A program made the translations under genes and the position numbers. Below, one piece after another: positions 26,214 through 35,806 of a DNA stretch of 64,000 bases (position 1 is the first letter of the stretch; each line of letters opens with the position of its first letter). The stretch is from CALVGQ01 sp964370435. Its GTDB lineage: Bacteria; Bacillota_I; Bacilli_A; Erysipelotrichales; Erysipelotrichaceae. The stretch is taken from positions 62,001 to 126,000 of the forward strand of contig CAYJJG010000001.1 of assembly GCA_964370435.1 (NCBI GenBank), written 5' to 3'. A model generated the notes under the pieces. The model saw only the letters and a list, made by a program, of their open reading frames with translations, did no database searches and was not told the origin of the DNA.

Positions 26214-27293
26214 TTATTTAGTTTGTTTTGTTTCGAAAGTGTGCCAATTTTTAACATCTATTTGTGTATATCCTTCAGTCTTACCATACTTACTCTTACA
26301 CCACTGAAATCCATCGGATTGAAAACCTTCTAATAGTTCTATTACCTGAATTAATTTATTTGCAGGTACTTTTTTTATGATTTCTCCATTCACTACTGAA
26401 GATCGTATATAGGCTCCTCTACTTTGAGTGTTTAAATATAATTTTAATGGAGTAATTTTTATATCACTATTCGGCACCATTACCGACTGATCGCTTGTTA
26501 TAACACTGTAGCAGTTTTTTGTATCAATTTGTGAAAAACCCTCAATACCTTGGTATTCTGTTGCAGCCCACTGATATTTGTCAGATTGAAAACCTTCAAG
26601 AAAATATCTAATTTTCAATTCATTTCCCTTTTTCACTGTTTTTAATATTTTTCCACTTACTACATTATCGCGAACACGTAGTCCTAATTTATTAGTAAAT
26701 ATCGCATATCCTGTGACTGTATCTGGATATTTATATTTTTCATTAGTTTCAACATATCGGCTATTTACAACTGGAAAAGCATATCCATTCAACTTACGTG
26801 ATATATTCCAGTCATCCAGTTGATAAAATATTTTACTTATATCTACTAGTTTAGGAAGTAGCCATTGACCTGATCTTTTACTTCTTCGATAATGCCAACC
26901 TTCAGCGACATCCATATGCACATGATTACCATAACTGATTCCTGTGTTACCCTCCATGTAGCAACGCTCGCCCGAGTTATATATTTTCCCTACTTTTAAA
27001 CCAAATACATTTAAGCGATCCATATGTGTGCATCCAAAAGTTAAAATTCTTTCTTTACCGTCGGCACATTTCACCGCCTTGGGATTTCCTTGATCATCAC
27101 AGCTACCAAATAACACTGTATTATAAAAACCCGTTTTATTAATTTCAAAAATTGCTAAAACTTTTACTTTACAAGGAGCATACCAGTAATCAATACCAGT
27201 ATCCTCACCATTTAAGTCCCATGCTTTATGCTTTTTCCAATAACGTTGTGAAATTGATATAGTTCGCATTGGGAAAATAACGAAATCTGTCAT
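26214..27293 (-). CDS. M23-type peptidase with two SH3-like repeats
   Basis: A 359-residue protein without a signal peptide. Residues 1-150 form an LytM-like zinc peptidase: HKAWDLNGEDTGID (His and Asp as in HxxxD), CTHMDRL and GNHVHMDVAEG with the HxH pair. Two similar repeats follow (about 190-265 and 285-350), each with GxxLRVR/YIRS...VVxGxILK/IIKKV...LLEGFQSD...W and ending in (G)F/YTQIDxKN, typical of bacterial SH3 wall-binding domains. The layout is that of a phage-type endolysin. It is the last gene of a three-gene islet with a holin-like protein. Confidence 0.75.
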   Translation of the reverse strand: MTDFVIFPMRTISISQRYWKKHKAWDLNGEDTGIDYWYAPCKVKVLAIFEINKTGFYNTVLFGSCDDQGNPKAVKCADGKERILTFGCTHMDRLNVFGLKVGKIYNSGERCYMEGNTGISYGNHVHMDVAEGWHYRRSKRSGQWLLPKLVDISKIFYQLDDWNISRKLNGYAFPVVNSRYVETNEKYKYPDTVTGYAIFTNKLGLRVRDNVVSGKILKTVKKGNELKIRYFLEGFQSDKYQWAATEYQGIEGFSQIDTKNCYSVITSDQSVMVPNSDIKITPLKLYLNTQSRGAYIRSSVVNGEIIKKVPANKLIQVIELLEGFQSDGFQWCKSKYGKTEGYTQIDVKNWHTFETKQTK

Positions 27294-27340
27294 CGTTATT
27301 ACCTATGCGTCTATTTTTACTGATTCATTTAAATCACTAA

Positions 27341-28207
27341 CTAAAACTGTATTTTTTTAACTTTTACTAAATATTCACCATCTACTACTTGACCAAACAT
27401 ATATTTACCAGCTGCATTAGTTTTAGTTACTACAACTAGCATTTCTTTTCTATTTTCGTTTTCATCTTTATAAATTCTATAAAGACCAACAAAACATCCT
27501 GATAATCCTCCACCACTAGCATCTTTAATAATTCCACTTACAGTACCACTATAAGAACGATTATCTCTAGCGATAGTCATAATTGCATTGACAATTGAAC
27601 CTTCTTTAATGTTCACTGTCATTGTCTCTCGAATATATCCCTCCGCAGAAGTTTGAAGAGTATATCGTCCATCAGCAATATCATAGAATGCAAACTCACC
27701 ATCATCAATAGTTGTTGTTACTGCAACTACTTCATTTTCATCATTTAACAAAGTAATACGGACATCTGCTAAAGGAATTTTCTCATTTTCATTATTCATA
27801 CTATTAATAACACCAGCTATTACTCCTAAAGTCAGTGTTTCTTCTGCGAATAATTCTAAATTAATCTCAGTTGTTCCCCCAGATACTAAAGTTACACCGA
27901 TAGTGTTAGAATATATACAACCATTTTTAACTGCACCAATTGTATAGGTTCCTGCAGGTACACCGTCCATACTGTAATTTCCATTCACATCAGTTAAAGT
28001 ATGTTTAAATGGTACTCCTTCCGAATCAAATAGCTATACAGTAGCATCAGCAACTGGATTTTCACCATCAGTTACTGTACCATATACCGATGAATCGATA
28101 TTATCTACCTGGTTTAACTGTAAATTTATATCGGCTTTTTCTAATCCACTTAAACCAAACTGCTCACTATACTTTAGTTTAAACTTTGTTTTATTGATAT
28201 CTGCCAT
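27341..28207 (-). pseudogene. carboxypeptidase-regulatory-like repeat protein, interrupted by amber codon
   Basis: One continuous frame from ATG at 28207 encodes about 288 codons: a start MADINKTKFKLKYSEQFGL, then three beta-sandwich repeats of the carboxypeptidase regulatory type (GTVTDGENPVADATV..., GVINSMNNENEKIPLADVRI..., GIIKDASGGGLSGCFVGLY...), each ending with a DGxYxxxxxxxGxY pattern. TAG at 28034-28036 (codon 58) breaks the first repeat; the frame is otherwise perfect. Without readthrough only 57 residues, or a fragment from an inner GTG near 27988, would be made. No signal peptide is present. Confidence 0.7.
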
Positions 28208-28228
28208 TTTAATCTTCTCTTTCTAATT

Positions 28229-28786
28229 TTAATCGGCACTTCCTTTTGTTATCCCGATAAGGGCTCCTATGGTTGCAGAGATAAATTCACGAAACTGTGA
28301 AATAATAGCTACTGCTGATGAATTTTTAACATAATCGACCCCAATGTTTCTCACAAAAATAATAGTACCTAGACAGTAAAGACAAATTAAAGTCAGTAGT
28401 ATAATTTGAGTGGTATTAGAAACAATTTTATTTGGTTTAGAGGTATTTTTAGTCTCTATGGAGCTATCTTTAACATTTTCCTGTTGATTGCTCATCTTCA
28501 TTTTTTGATCATTAGCTTCTTTATCAAACCCAATGTTTCCAGATGCAGATACTTCGTTTTCTTTTTTATTCTTTTTTGCGCTCATACTTGATGTTGCAAC
28601 AATAAATCCAAATATTGAACTTAGCGTCGATCTAATAACGATATCCATGCTTTCTAATGATGATCCAGGTGCTGTTTCTATAAACAAAGACACACTAGAC
28701 TGAATAATTAGTACTGATAGGATTAAAACTAAACAAGCATATCCTAGTTTATTAGAATCCTGTAATTCGCTAAATTTTTTCTTCAT
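28229..28786 (-). CDS. holin-like membrane protein
   Basis: A 185-residue protein with about four hydrophobic segments: two near the N-terminus (LGYACLVLILSVLII and SSIFGFIVATSS), a charged Lys/Asn-rich loop of about 50 residues, then TQIILLTLICLYCLGTI and a C-terminal ISATIGALIGITKGS. The layout and the M23 peptidase two genes downstream suggest a holin-like role, but there is no sequence signature that proves it. GGGAGTGAAGGT precedes the start. Confidence 0.45.
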   Translation of the reverse strand: MKKKFSELQDSNKLGYACLVLILSVLIIQSSVSLFIETAPGSSLESMDIVIRSTLSSIFGFIVATSSMSAKKNKKENEVSASGNIGFDKEANDQKMKMSNQQENVKDSSIETKNTSKPNKIVSNTTQIILLTLICLYCLGTIIFVRNIGVDYVKNSSAVAIISQFREFISATIGALIGITKGSAD

Positions 28787-28836
28787 ACCTTCACTCCCTT
28801 TACCTTATTAACTTGTCACTATAGAGTATTCAAGAA

Positions 28837-28875
28837 TAAAAAAAAACGTTACATAGGCTTCTACATAACGTTTTA
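28837..28875 (-). terminator. terminator after prfB
   Basis: AAAACGTTATGTAG pairs with CTATGTAACGTTTT and is followed by a long T run on the minus strand. It slightly overlaps the prfB stop codon. Confidence 0.85.
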
Positions 28876-29971
28876 AATCGTTCCTTTTAAATAGCTAAAT
28901 ATAAAATTATCTAATTGTCCATCCATAACATGACCAACATTAGTTTCTTCATAGTTTGTACGATGATCTTTAACCATGGTATAAGGACAAAATACGTAAG
29001 ATCGAATTTGACTTCCCCATTCGATAAGTTTTTGTTCACCCTTAATATTGGCAAGTTTTGCTTCTTGTTCCTCTATTGACTTTTGATATAACTTTGACTT
29101 AAGCATATTAAGACAACGATCCCGATTTTGAATTTGACTTCTTTCTGTTTGACAAGACACCACGATACCACTTGGAACATGGGTCATTCTTACAGCTGAG
29201 TCTGTTTTATTGACGTGTTGTCCTCCTGCTCCTGATGCTCGCATCGTGTCAATGATTAAATCTTTTTCTTCAATAGTTATTTCAATTTCATCATTAAACT
29301 GTGGCATCACATCTAAAGAGGCAAAGCTAGTATGGCGTCTGCCAGAAGAATCAAAAGGGGAAATCCTTACTAGGCGATGTACTCCTCTTTCTGATTTTAA
29401 ATATCCATAAGCTAGTGGTCCTTCAATTAAAATGCTGCATGATTTTAGACCAGCTTCATCACCATCTTGATAATCAAGCACTTTAACTTTAAATCCTTTA
29501 TTTTCTGCCCAACGACAATACATGCGATAAAGCATACTTGCCCAATCTTGAGACTCTGTACCGCCTGCACCTGGATGTAGTTCAATAATAGCATTATTAT
29601 TATCATAAGGTTGTGACAACAATACTCTAATTTCAAATTTTTCAAACAGTACTTTTACATCATTGTACTCTTCTTCTAGCAAGAACATTAGTTCTTCATC
29701 AAAATGCACCTTAAGTTCTTCTGCTGTTTCTTCTAGTGAGCTAAGGCTTTCTTTAATATGTTTATACATGGATATAACTTCTTTTAAACTATTCGTAGTT
29801 TGGATTATGGATTGTGCCTTTTTAGGATCATTCCAAAAATTCTCTTGACTCATTAGTTCTTCATATTCTGCAATTTTTTTTTCTTTATTGAGTGTGTCAA
29901 AGAGAGTCGCCTAACTGCAGAAGCTTCTCGCTAAACCCAGTTAAGCCTTGTTTAATTTCATATAACTCCAT
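28873..29971 (-). CDS. prfB: peptide chain release factor 2, programmed +1 frameshift
   Basis: RF2 ends translation at UGA and UAA. The first 24 codons (from ATG at 29971, MELYEIKQGL... to GDSL) stop at TGA 29897-29899; a +1 shift at CTT-TGA-C continues as LDTLNKEKKIAEYEEL and then the main body. GGQ appears as ASGAGGQHVNKTDSAVR, and the anticodon-like tripeptide region SPFDSSGRRHTSFA includes the RF2-type SPF. It starts inside the secA stop (TAATG), so it is co-transcribed. Total length about 365 residues, normal for the family. Confidence 0.95.
29896..29901 (-). promoter_or_regulatory. prfB autoregulatory frameshift site
   Basis: CTTTGAC: when RF2 is scarce, ribosomes pausing at UGA slip forward by one base. 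The upstream SD-like element is weak here (TTAGGCGAC rather than AGGGGG). Confidence 0.9.
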
Positions 29972-32319
29972 TATTTTTTATTCTCCCTAATCACAATTTT
30001 TACATTTAAACAGAATTGAACAATGTCTTGTGATATTCTATACATCATATCCTCAAACATTTCAAATCCTTCACTTACATAAGCTTGAAGTGGATTACTT
30101 TGTGCATAAGAGCGCAGATGAATACCACTGCGTAGTTTAGTCATTGCATCAATGTGGTTTACCCATACACGATCAATCGTTTTTAGAACTACCGTTTTTT
30201 CATGAATAAGAATTTGTGCTTTGAATTGTGCTATTTTATTTTCATAAGCAAGCCACGCTGCATCTAAACAACAAGTTTCAGCCTCCTCTAGTGATTTATT
30301 AATTAAGTCTTCTTTTTTTACTACATCTTGAAATCCTATTTTAGCTAAAGCTTCTAGGCAACCATCAATATCTAATGCAGCTTCTTTTTTAGAATGATCC
30401 ACATAATTATTTAGTGTACTAGAAACCACGCGCTTAAACATGTCTTGTACAATACCATGGACATCATCATTTTCAAGTATGAAATTTCTTTGTTCATAAA
30501 TAATTTCACGTTGTTGTCTTAGTACATCATCATATTGAAGTAATGTTTTACGAACATCAAAGTTATGACCTTCCACACGTTTTTGTGCGCCACCAATGGA
30601 TCTTGAAACCATTTTAGATTCGATTGCTTCATCACCTAATTGTGAAAAAATACCTTCCATGCGCTCTGATCCAAATCGTACCATTAACTCATCTTGTACC
30701 GATACATAAAATCTAGAAAAACCTGGATCACCTTGACGCCCAGAACGTCCACGTAGCTGATTATCAATACGACGTGATTCATGACGCTCACTACCAAGCA
30801 CCGCTAAACCGCCAAGTTCTTTTACCTCACTTGTAAGTTTAATATCTGTTCCACGACCAGCCATATTAGTAGCAATCGTTACTGCTTTTACTTGACCAGC
30901 TTTTTTGATGATTTCAGCTTCACGCGAGTGATTTTTAGCATTTAATACTTCATGGCGAATTTTTCTTTTTTTAAGCATATCAGAAATTAACTCTGATGTT
31001 TCTACCGCAATAGTACCTACCAGTACTGGTTGCCCTTTTTCATGACATGCAATAACTTCGCTAATTAATGCTTCATACTTAGCTTTTTTTGTGCCGAAAA
31101 TAGCATCTGCATAATCGACACGGGCAACAGGGCGATTAGTAGGTATTTCTATAACGCGCATGTTATAGATACTAATAAACTCTTCTTCTTCCGTCTTAGC
31201 AGTACCTGTCATCCCTGCTAACTTATTGTATAGTCTAAAGAAATTTTGATAAGTAATAGTAGCCAAAGTAGAAGTCTCTTGCTTAATTTGCACACCCTCT
31301 TTAGCTTCAATAGCTTGGTGTAATCCATCTGAATAAGCACGACCTTTCATAAGACGTCCAGTGAATTGGTCAACTATAACGATTTCATTATCTTGAACAA
31401 CATACTCAAAATCTTTAATCATAATATAGTTAGCTCTTAATGCTTGTGATATATGATGCACTAATTGAGTATGATCTATTTCATATAAATTCTTTATTTT
31501 AAAAGATTTTTCAGCTTTTTCAACACCTTTTTCACTAAGTTGTACTGTTTTTCCTTTTACATCAATAGTGTAATCTTCATCTAATTTTAATGTTTTTACA
31601 AAGCGATCTGCTTGAACATAAAGATTCGCTGTTTGTTTTTGCCCACCACTGATAATTAATGGTGTACGCGATTCATCGACTAAAATACTATCTACTTCAT
31701 CAACAAGTGCATAGTTTAGCTCTCTTAATACACGATCCTCAACACGAGTAACCATATTATCACGAAGATAATCGAAACCTACTTCTGCATTAGTAGTATA
31801 CGTTATATCACAGTTATAAGCTGCTCTTTTTTGTGGAGCACTAAGTTGACGCAAATTAAGTCCTACTGTTAATCCTAAAAATTGATGTATTTTACCCATC
31901 CACTGAGAATCACGTTCTGCCAAATATTCATTAACAGTAATTACGTGAACTCCCTTACCCTGTAAAGCATTTAAATATACAGGAAGAACAGAAGTTAATG
32001 TTTTACCTTCCCCTGTTTTCATCTCGGCGATATCACCACCATGAAGGGCTACTCCACCTAGTAATTGCACATAGTATGGATATTCTCCAATAACACGTTT
32101 TGCAGCTTCACGAACCGTCGCAAAAGCTTCTGCTAATATATCATCAAGTGTTTCATTATTTTGAAGCCTTTCTCTAAATTCAGTTGTTTTGGCTTTTAAT
32201 TCATTGTCGCTTAAATTAGCCATCGTGTCTGCATAGGATTCTATTGGTTTAGCTTTTTTATCAAGCTCACTCATTCTTTTTTTATCTACATTGAATAATT
32301 TATTTAATATACTTGCCAT
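29971..32319 (-). CDS. secA: preprotein translocase ATPase SecA
   Basis: About 782 residues, a compact SecA that drives export through SecYEG. Signatures include EMKTGEGKTLTSVLP (Walker A), VDEVDSILVDESRTPLIISG, TNMAGRGTDI and LRGRSGRQGDPG. The C-terminal zinc-binding SecB/lipid tail is absent, as in several Gram-positives. GGAGG precedes the ATG at 32319; an earlier in-frame TTG overlaps the ribosome site. prfB overlaps its stop codon. Confidence 0.96.
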   Translation of the reverse strand: MASILNKLFNVDKKRMSELDKKAKPIESYADTMANLSDNELKAKTTEFRERLQNNETLDDILAEAFATVREAAKRVIGEYPYYVQLLGGVALHGGDIAEMKTGEGKTLTSVLPVYLNALQGKGVHVITVNEYLAERDSQWMGKIHQFLGLTVGLNLRQLSAPQKRAAYNCDITYTTNAEVGFDYLRDNMVTRVEDRVLRELNYALVDEVDSILVDESRTPLIISGGQKQTANLYVQADRFVKTLKLDEDYTIDVKGKTVQLSEKGVEKAEKSFKIKNLYEIDHTQLVHHISQALRANYIMIKDFEYVVQDNEIVIVDQFTGRLMKGRAYSDGLHQAIEAKEGVQIKQETSTLATITYQNFFRLYNKLAGMTGTAKTEEEEFISIYNMRVIEIPTNRPVARVDYADAIFGTKKAKYEALISEVIACHEKGQPVLVGTIAVETSELISDMLKKRKIRHEVLNAKNHSREAEIIKKAGQVKAVTIATNMAGRGTDIKLTSEVKELGGLAVLGSERHESRRIDNQLRGRSGRQGDPGFSRFYVSVQDELMVRFGSERMEGIFSQLGDEAIESKMVSRSIGGAQKRVEGHNFDVRKTLLQYDDVLRQQREIIYEQRNFILENDDVHGIVQDMFKRVVSSTLNNYVDHSKKEAALDIDGCLEALAKIGFQDVVKKEDLINKSLEEAETCCLDAAWLAYENKIAQFKAQILIHEKTVVLKTIDRVWVNHIDAMTKLRSGIHLRSYAQSNPLQAYVSEGFEMFEDMMYRISQDIVQFCLNVKIVIRENKK

Positions 32320-32412
32320 AAAGACCTCCAATAACTAAAATATTATATCATGCTTTTATGTTTAAATTATGTTTAATTGCGGATTTTTTACTACTAAATT
32401 GGTTAGTTTATT

Positions 32413-32441
32413 AAAAAAACAGGGCTCTTTTTAGAACCCTG
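32413..32441 (-). terminator. terminator after the cold-shock gene
   Basis: CAGGGTTC and GAGCCCTG pair around a short loop, with TTTTTTT following on the minus strand. Confidence 0.85.
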
Positions 32442-32462
32442 AGCATTGTTTGCAGAGATAAG

Positions 32463-32660
32463 TTATATTTTGACTACACGACGGGCTTGTAGACCCTTTG
32501 CATCTTCAACTACATCAAATTCTACAGCTTGACCCTCATCAAGAGATTTATATCCTTCTTGACTAATATGAGAGTAATGAACAAATACATCTTTCCCATC
32601 TTCTTGGGAAATAAAACCAAAGCCTTTTTCTGCATTAAACCATTTTACTTTTCCTTGCAC
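32463..32660 (-). CDS. cold-shock RNA chaperone, CspA family
   Basis: A 65-residue protein starting at GTG with AAAGGAGG placed seven bases upstream. RNP1 and RNP2 motifs are present (KGFGFIS, DVFVHYS). It binds single-stranded RNA. Its ribosome site and start lie at the very end of comFC, so the two may be coupled. A terminator follows. Confidence 0.94.
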   Translation of the reverse strand: MQGKVKWFNAEKGFGFISQEDGKDVFVHYSHISQEGYKSLDEGQAVEFDVVEDAKGLQARRVVKI

Positions 32661-32677
32661 TTCAGATCCTCCTTTCA

Positions 32678-33424
32678 CTACTTGTTCAGTATAGCCTTCA
32701 GACTATGTAATAATTTGTCGAAATAACTCTTTTTTTTATTTTTCATTAGTAAAGGGTGTACTGCTAAAACTAAAGCAGCACAATCAATATTTACCTCTTT
32801 TAACAAATCCACCATTGCCTTTAAAGTATTTCCTGTAGTGCACACATCATCGATTAGTACTACACTTCTATTTTGTGGTGGAACCTTAATTAATTTAATT
32901 TCCGTATTTATCTTACTTCGCTCTTTTTTTGAACGCAGTGCTTGTTTCTCATTTGAACTTTTTTCAAAACAGGACCTTATCTCAATTCCTAAACTGTTAT
33001 ACAGTTGTTCTACATGGTTAAATCCTCTTTCTTGTATTTTATTGAATGAAGAAGGTGCTGGTATAAATAGGGCATTGTGATATTTTTTAATAAGCTTTGT
33101 CTTAAAGTTATTTAGAAATACCTCACTCAATACTTCATCATAACACTCTTTATATTGAATAATAACTTCTTTAAAAAAGTCATCATACAGCATTAAGCCA
33201 TGAACTATAAAATTATTTAACTCTATTTCTTCATCAATGACCACAAATTTATTTCTACACTTTAAGCATAAATCATCGTTGGTAAAATAATCAGCTAATA
33301 TCCCTTGATTACTTGTTTTAGGATGAAGACAAAGAAGACAAAGTGCTGTTGGCTTCTTTAATGTTTTTAATGCATTTTTGTACACTTTCACTTTGTGCGC
33401 TAGCCAGGAATAAACATTCTCCAA
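32678..33424 (-). CDS. comFC: ComFC-type phosphoribosyltransferase-fold protein
   Basis: A 248-residue protein: N-terminal CLLCLHP...CLKC zinc-type cysteines (about residues 29-78), a middle helical region, and a PRPP-binding type loop VVLIDDVCTTGNTLK near residues 188-202. ComFC works with the ComFA helicase in handling incoming DNA during transformation. The start overlaps comFA by 107 bases; a later GTG at 33388 is possible, so the N-terminus is uncertain. Confidence 0.88.
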   Translation of the reverse strand: MENVYSWLAHKVKVYKNALKTLKKPTALCLLCLHPKTSNQGILADYFTNDDLCLKCRNKFVVIDEEIELNNFIVHGLMLYDDFFKEVIIQYKECYDEVLSEVFLNNFKTKLIKKYHNALFIPAPSSFNKIQERGFNHVEQLYNSLGIEIRSCFEKSSNEKQALRSKKERSKINTEIKLIKVPPQNRSVVLIDDVCTTGNTLKAMVDLLKEVNIDCAALVLAVHPLLMKNKKKSYFDKLLHSLKAILNK

Positions 33425-34481
33425 AGGGATCCTCCTTACTTCTTCCTACTCTTCCAGCTATCTGTATTAATGATGCTTCATCAAACACAAGATGATTGCT
33501 GTTATATACCACTACATCAATACTAGGAAAAGTTACCCCTCTTTCTAATATTGTTGTACATACTAAAAAGCGTATTGCTTTTGTTCTAAATTGATTAATA
33601 ATTTCATCCTTGTTTTCACTTTTTGAGGTGCAACTTGCCACACTGAAATAATATCCTAAAATCTTATTTAGTAGCTTTGTTTGTTTAATAGTTGCACAGA
33701 ATATCATAACTTGTCTCTTCATTTTATCTTTCTTTTTTAAAAAGACAATCAGCCTCATCAAACATAGCCAACGGGGCATTATTAAACAATAGGGTTCTAT
33801 CATAGGATAACCATGAGGTCTTTGAAACAGGGATAGCTTAACTACATTACCACTAACTATTTCTGATTTTAAATATTCATCAATAGTTGCACTAGAATAA
33901 ATAGTTCTTCCTTTACAACTAGTTTTTGCAATACCTTGAAGAACCTTATTCCCTTTATAAGGAAAAGCATCGGGTTCATCTAAGATGAGTAAATCAAAGG
34001 TTTGATAAAAACGATATAGTTGATGAGTAGTACAAATTATTAAATCACCTTCAGTATCTTGTGTATACCCTTCACATAGTGCCACTACTTTGTTATTAAT
34101 GAAATAATTAGATAATCTTTTCGTTAATTCTAAGACTACTTGTCTTCGTGGTATAGCTAGGGCCACCCTTTTGTTTTCATTTAAATAGCATTGAATAGTA
34201 TGTAACATTATTTCTGTTTTCCCTGCACCACACACTGCATATAAAAACACATTGTTCTCTTTAATTCTATTACATAACTGTTCCCCCACTTCTTTTTGTA
34301 GTTTAGTTAATTGAAACTTTAAATCTAAAATCGCCTCGTTAATCTCTTTATCTTCTTTTCTTTTTTCTACCTCCTCCAAGAGCAGTTGTCTTTTAAAACT
34401 TATACAAGCACGACAATACGTTCCCTTGCTTCCAGTTGCAAACAAATTTTTATCCTCATTTAAACACCGTTGACATTTCAT
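33318..34481 (-). CDS. comFA: ComFA-type DNA uptake helicase
   Basis: A 387-residue DEAD-type ATPase. It starts with a four-cysteine zinc motif (CQRCLNE...YCRAC), then AVCGAGKTEIM (Walker A, near residue 86), ILDEPDAFPY (DExD), SSATID and a C-terminal helicase domain with QIAGRVGRS. Known ComFA proteins pull single-stranded DNA into the cytoplasm. It heads an operon with comFC and csp; no other competence genes are in view. Confidence 0.92.
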   Translation of the reverse strand: MKCQRCLNEDKNLFATGSKGTYCRACISFKRQLLLEEVEKRKEDKEINEAILDLKFQLTKLQKEVGEQLCNRIKENNVFLYAVCGAGKTEIMLHTIQCYLNENKRVALAIPRRQVVLELTKRLSNYFINNKVVALCEGYTQDTEGDLIICTTHQLYRFYQTFDLLILDEPDAFPYKGNKVLQGIAKTSCKGRTIYSSATIDEYLKSEIVSGNVVKLSLFQRPHGYPMIEPYCLIMPRWLCLMRLIVFLKKKDKMKRQVMIFCATIKQTKLLNKILGYYFSVASCTSKSENKDEIINQFRTKAIRFLVCTTILERGVTFPSIDVVVYNSNHLVFDEASLIQIAGRVGRSKEDPFGECLFLASAQSESVQKCIKNIKEANSTLSSLSSS

Positions 34482-34653
34482 CTGTTAAATCCTCATATAG
34501 TATATATATACCTTGGATTTTTATTTCCTTGGAATATAAAGAAGTAATTTAGCTGATTTCTAATTGACTTAATTCTTAGATTGTGCTAAAAATTTTATTT
34601 GTCATAGTATAATAATAAATATTTATTATACTTAAAATTATTATGGAGGTTCT

Positions 34654-35595
34654 ATGGATATGTTAGTCTCAGTTTTATTTTTTATCGTAGGGGTAATCTT
34701 GGTCATTAAGGGTGGTGACTGGTTTGTCGATGCTGCAAGTTGGATTGCTAAAGCTGCTAAAATTCCACCATTTATTGTTGGGGCAACTATTGTAAGTGTT
34801 GCTACTACATTGCCTGAAATTACTGTTTCATTAATGGCAGCACTTGATGGTAATATTGAAATGGCTATTGGAAATGCGGTTGGTTCTGTTACAGCTAACA
34901 CATCCTTAATAATGGCTATCGCATTGATTTTTATGAAAGTAGTTATTCGACGTCGTGAATATATTGTACAATGTTCTATTTTAATTGCTACAGCAGCAAT
35001 ATTAGTAATAGGATCAAGCAGTGGATATTTAGCGTCTTGGGCAAATAATGTATTACTACTTTTGTTTGTACTATTTATGGCTTTCAATGTATATAGTGCA
35101 TCGCAGTCAAAAGAAACTGTTGAAAAAATTGTCATTACTAAAAAGACAACCACGACCAATATTCTTTTATTCTTAACTGGGATAGTTGCCATCGTTGTTG
35201 GATCACAGTTCTTAATCACTGGGGCTGCTGATATTGCAACATACTTAGGGATACCTGATCGAATTATTGCTGTAACATTAGTTGCGATTGGAACATCACT
35301 TCCTGAATTGGTTACGACCTTAACTGCGATTCGCAAGAAACAAACAAGTCTTTCTATAGGTAATATAGTTGGTGCTAATATTATCGATTTATCCTTGATT
35401 TTACCATTCTGTTCAATGATTGCGAATCAAGAGTTGCCTGTATCTGAACTAAGTAGAACTGTAGACTTACCTGCTTGTTTATTTGTCTTATGTTTAGGCT
35501 TTATTCCCATCATTTTATTTAGAAAAAGCTCTAAAGTTCAAGGATTTATACTCATTGTGGTATATGCAGGATATTTAGTTATTACAACCATGTAA
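34654..35595 (+). CDS. CaCA family sodium/calcium exchanger-like protein
   Basis: A 313-residue membrane protein with two homologous halves. The alpha repeats are seen as GNAVGSVTANTSLIMA (about residues 75-90) and GNIVGANIIDLSLIL (about 240-254), as well as ATTLPEITVS and GTSLPELVTT. The first repeat has Thr-Ala-Asn in place of the more usual Gly-Ser/Ala-Asn order. It probably exchanges Na+ or H+ for Ca2+ across the membrane. A TATAAT-like element lies upstream and a terminator directly downstream. Confidence 0.9.
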   Translation: MDMLVSVLFFIVGVILVIKGGDWFVDAASWIAKAAKIPPFIVGATIVSVATTLPEITVSLMAALDGNIEMAIGNAVGSVTANTSLIMAIALIFMKVVIRRREYIVQCSILIATAAILVIGSSSGYLASWANNVLLLLFVLFMAFNVYSASQSKETVEKIVITKKTTTTNILLFLTGIVAIVVGSQFLITGAADIATYLGIPDRIIAVTLVAIGTSLPELVTTLTAIRKKQTSLSIGNIVGANIIDLSLILPFCSMIANQELPVSELSRTVDLPACLFVLCLGFIPIILFRKSSKVQGFILIVVYAGYLVITTM

Positions 35596-35600
35596 AGTGT

Positions 35601-35630
35601 AAAAGTTATCTTAAAAAGATAACTTTTTTT
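35601..35630 (+). terminator. terminator after the exchanger gene
   Basis: AAAAGTTATCTT and AAGATAACTTTT with a T run. Confidence 0.9.
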
Positions 35631-35733
35631 ATACTACCTTACTCTACACCACTATTTATATACATTGTTATTATGTAGTTTAATTATCTTCCACATATTT
35701 CCATAAAATTTTATTAGATTAACAAGGATTATG

Positions 35734-35762
35734 TTGAAACTTATTAGGAATACTGTTATGAT
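35734..35762 (+). promoter_or_regulatory. promoter of the nrdG-nrdD operon
   Basis: TTGAAA and TATGAT are 17 bases apart, about 45 bases ahead of the MarR-NrdG start codon. Confidence 0.65.
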
Positions 35763-35771
35763 AATCTTATA

Positions 35772-35791
35772 TTAGTTGAATATCCAACTAA
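35772..35791. promoter_or_regulatory. probable operator for the MarR domain of the first gene
   Basis: TTAGTTG-AATATC-CAACTAA is a perfect 7-bp inverted repeat just after the expected transcription start. The size and AT-rich centre fit MarR-family operators, and the first gene encodes a MarR domain. Confidence 0.6.
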
Positions 35792-35806
35792 ATTCAGGAA
35801 ATTTTT

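Noticed and set aside
27341..28207. General amber suppression in this organism
   Set aside because: Only one clean amber case is seen, while neighbouring broken genes also carry TAA, TGA and frameshifts.
34641..35336. Long minus-strand open frame opposite the CaCA exchanger
   Set aside because: It mirrors a real membrane-protein gene, has Ile/Thr/Ala-rich content without any family motif and no ribosome site.
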